NCBI GenBank assembly: GCA_039029915.1
Contig: JBCCFD010000486.1
Location: 1-5,827 of the forward strand
DNA: 5,827 bases
Direction of reading: 5' to 3'
DNA from: QQUD01 sp039029915
GTDB taxonomy: Bacteria > Chloroflexota > Anaerolineae > Promineifilales > Promineifilaceae
The notes under the pieces are model-generated. The model was not told the DNA's origin, did no database searches, and worked only from the letters and a program-made list of their open reading frames with translations. The translations under genes and the position numbers were made by a program. Shown here one piece after another: positions 5,481 to 5,827 of the stretch; within the stretch, counting starts at the first letter, position 1; each line of letters begins with the position of its first letter.

Positions 5481-5827
5481 ATGACAAACCAAATGCAGGC
5501 CATCAATTCCGCCCGTGACTATATCCAATCCAAAACCCAGTTGGTTCCCGAAATTGCTATTGTGCTTGGTTCGGGGCTTGGGGGTTTGGCAGACGATGTA
5601 CAGGTGGATGTGGCTATTTCCTATCGTGACATTCCTGGATTTGGCCAATCAACCGTTCATGGGCATGCGGGTGAGCTGATTTTAGGCACGCTGGCCGGCC
5701 GCAATGTGGTTATGATGAAAGGGCGGCTTCATTATTATGAGGGCCATCCTATGGCTGACGTCATTTTTCCGATTCGGGTGATGAAGGTGCTGGGCGCTAA
5801 AATGCTGGTGGTGACCAACGCGGCCGG
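5481..5827 (+). CDS. punA: Purine nucleoside phosphorylase (trimeric PNP/MTAP family), N-terminal part
   Basis: The first 115 codons are present and the gene runs off the right edge; the full protein is usually about 270-280 residues. The enzyme splits purine (deoxy)nucleosides with phosphate into free base and (deoxy)ribose 1-phosphate, in purine salvage in the cytoplasm. Visible motifs are IVLGSGLGGLAD (27-38), STVHGHAGELILG (57-69), MKGRLHYYEGHP (79-90) and VVTNAAG at the edge. Compared with human PNP the residues align with a constant offset of two: S31, H62, R82, H84, Y86 and A114 correspond to S33, H64, R84, H86, Y88 and A116. GGAG (5469-5472) lies eight bases before the ATG. Residues that separate purine nucleoside from methylthioadenosine specificity lie mostly outside the window, but the STVxGHAG and GRxHxYEG forms favour PNP. 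Confidence 0.92.
   Translation, partial: MTNQMQAINSARDYIQSKTQLVPEIAIVLGSGLGGLADDVQVDVAISYRDIPGFGQSTVHGHAGELILGTLAGRNVVMMKGRLHYYEGHPMADVIFPIRVMKVLGAKMLVVTNAA

Noticed and set aside
1..5827. tRNA or rRNA genes, riboswitches, CRISPR array, transposase or phage genes
   Set aside because: No cloverleaf, rRNA-like block, regularly spaced repeats or mobile-element gene was seen on either strand.

Overview
The window is a piece of a bacterial chromosome of moderate GC, roughly half by eye. It carries six protein-coding genes, two of them cut by the window edges. There is no RNA gene, insertion sequence, CRISPR array or phage gene. The gene types point to a free-living heterotroph. The mix of an animal-like carotenoid oxygenase, NTF2-like and class III aminotransferase genes, weak Shine-Dalgarno sites and a strongly repeated palindrome would fit an environmental lineage such as Chloroflexota. 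That placement is a guess, because nothing here is a phylogenetic marker.

Layout. Positions 1-603 (minus strand) hold the N-terminal 201 residues of a carotenoid-cleavage-type oxygenase. A 183-bp divergent intergenic region (604-786) carries a perfect 10-bp inverted repeat and a second hairpin. It leads into a tight plus-strand cluster of three genes. The first is an NTF2-like protein (787-1161). The second is a class III PLP-dependent aminotransferase (1176-2531). The third is a metal-dependent amidohydrolase of the prolidase/imidazolonepropionase-like group (2581-3849). Gaps of 14 and 49 bp suggest one transcript. A convergent MFS exporter-type transporter (3916-5196, minus strand) follows. 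A 284-bp divergent intergenic region (5197-5480) contains hairpins resembling a dispersed intergenic repeat, a good sigma-70-type promoter and a PurR-like palindrome. The last gene is the start of a purine nucleoside phosphorylase (5481 onward, plus strand).

How the genes may work together. The three-gene cluster looks catabolic. An amidohydrolase could cleave an amide, dipeptide or cyclic substrate, and the aminotransferase could then remove an amino group. The NTF2-like protein is a small cup-shaped fold that may bind or turn over an intermediate. No substrate can be named from sequence. The MFS gene and the phosphorylase appear to be separate units.

The two most notable signals are not genes. 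The octamer palindrome ACGGCCGT occurs eight times in three different reading frames, where about 0.09 copies are expected by chance. A match to the E. coli PurR operator sits at the predicted transcription start of the purine nucleoside phosphorylase gene.
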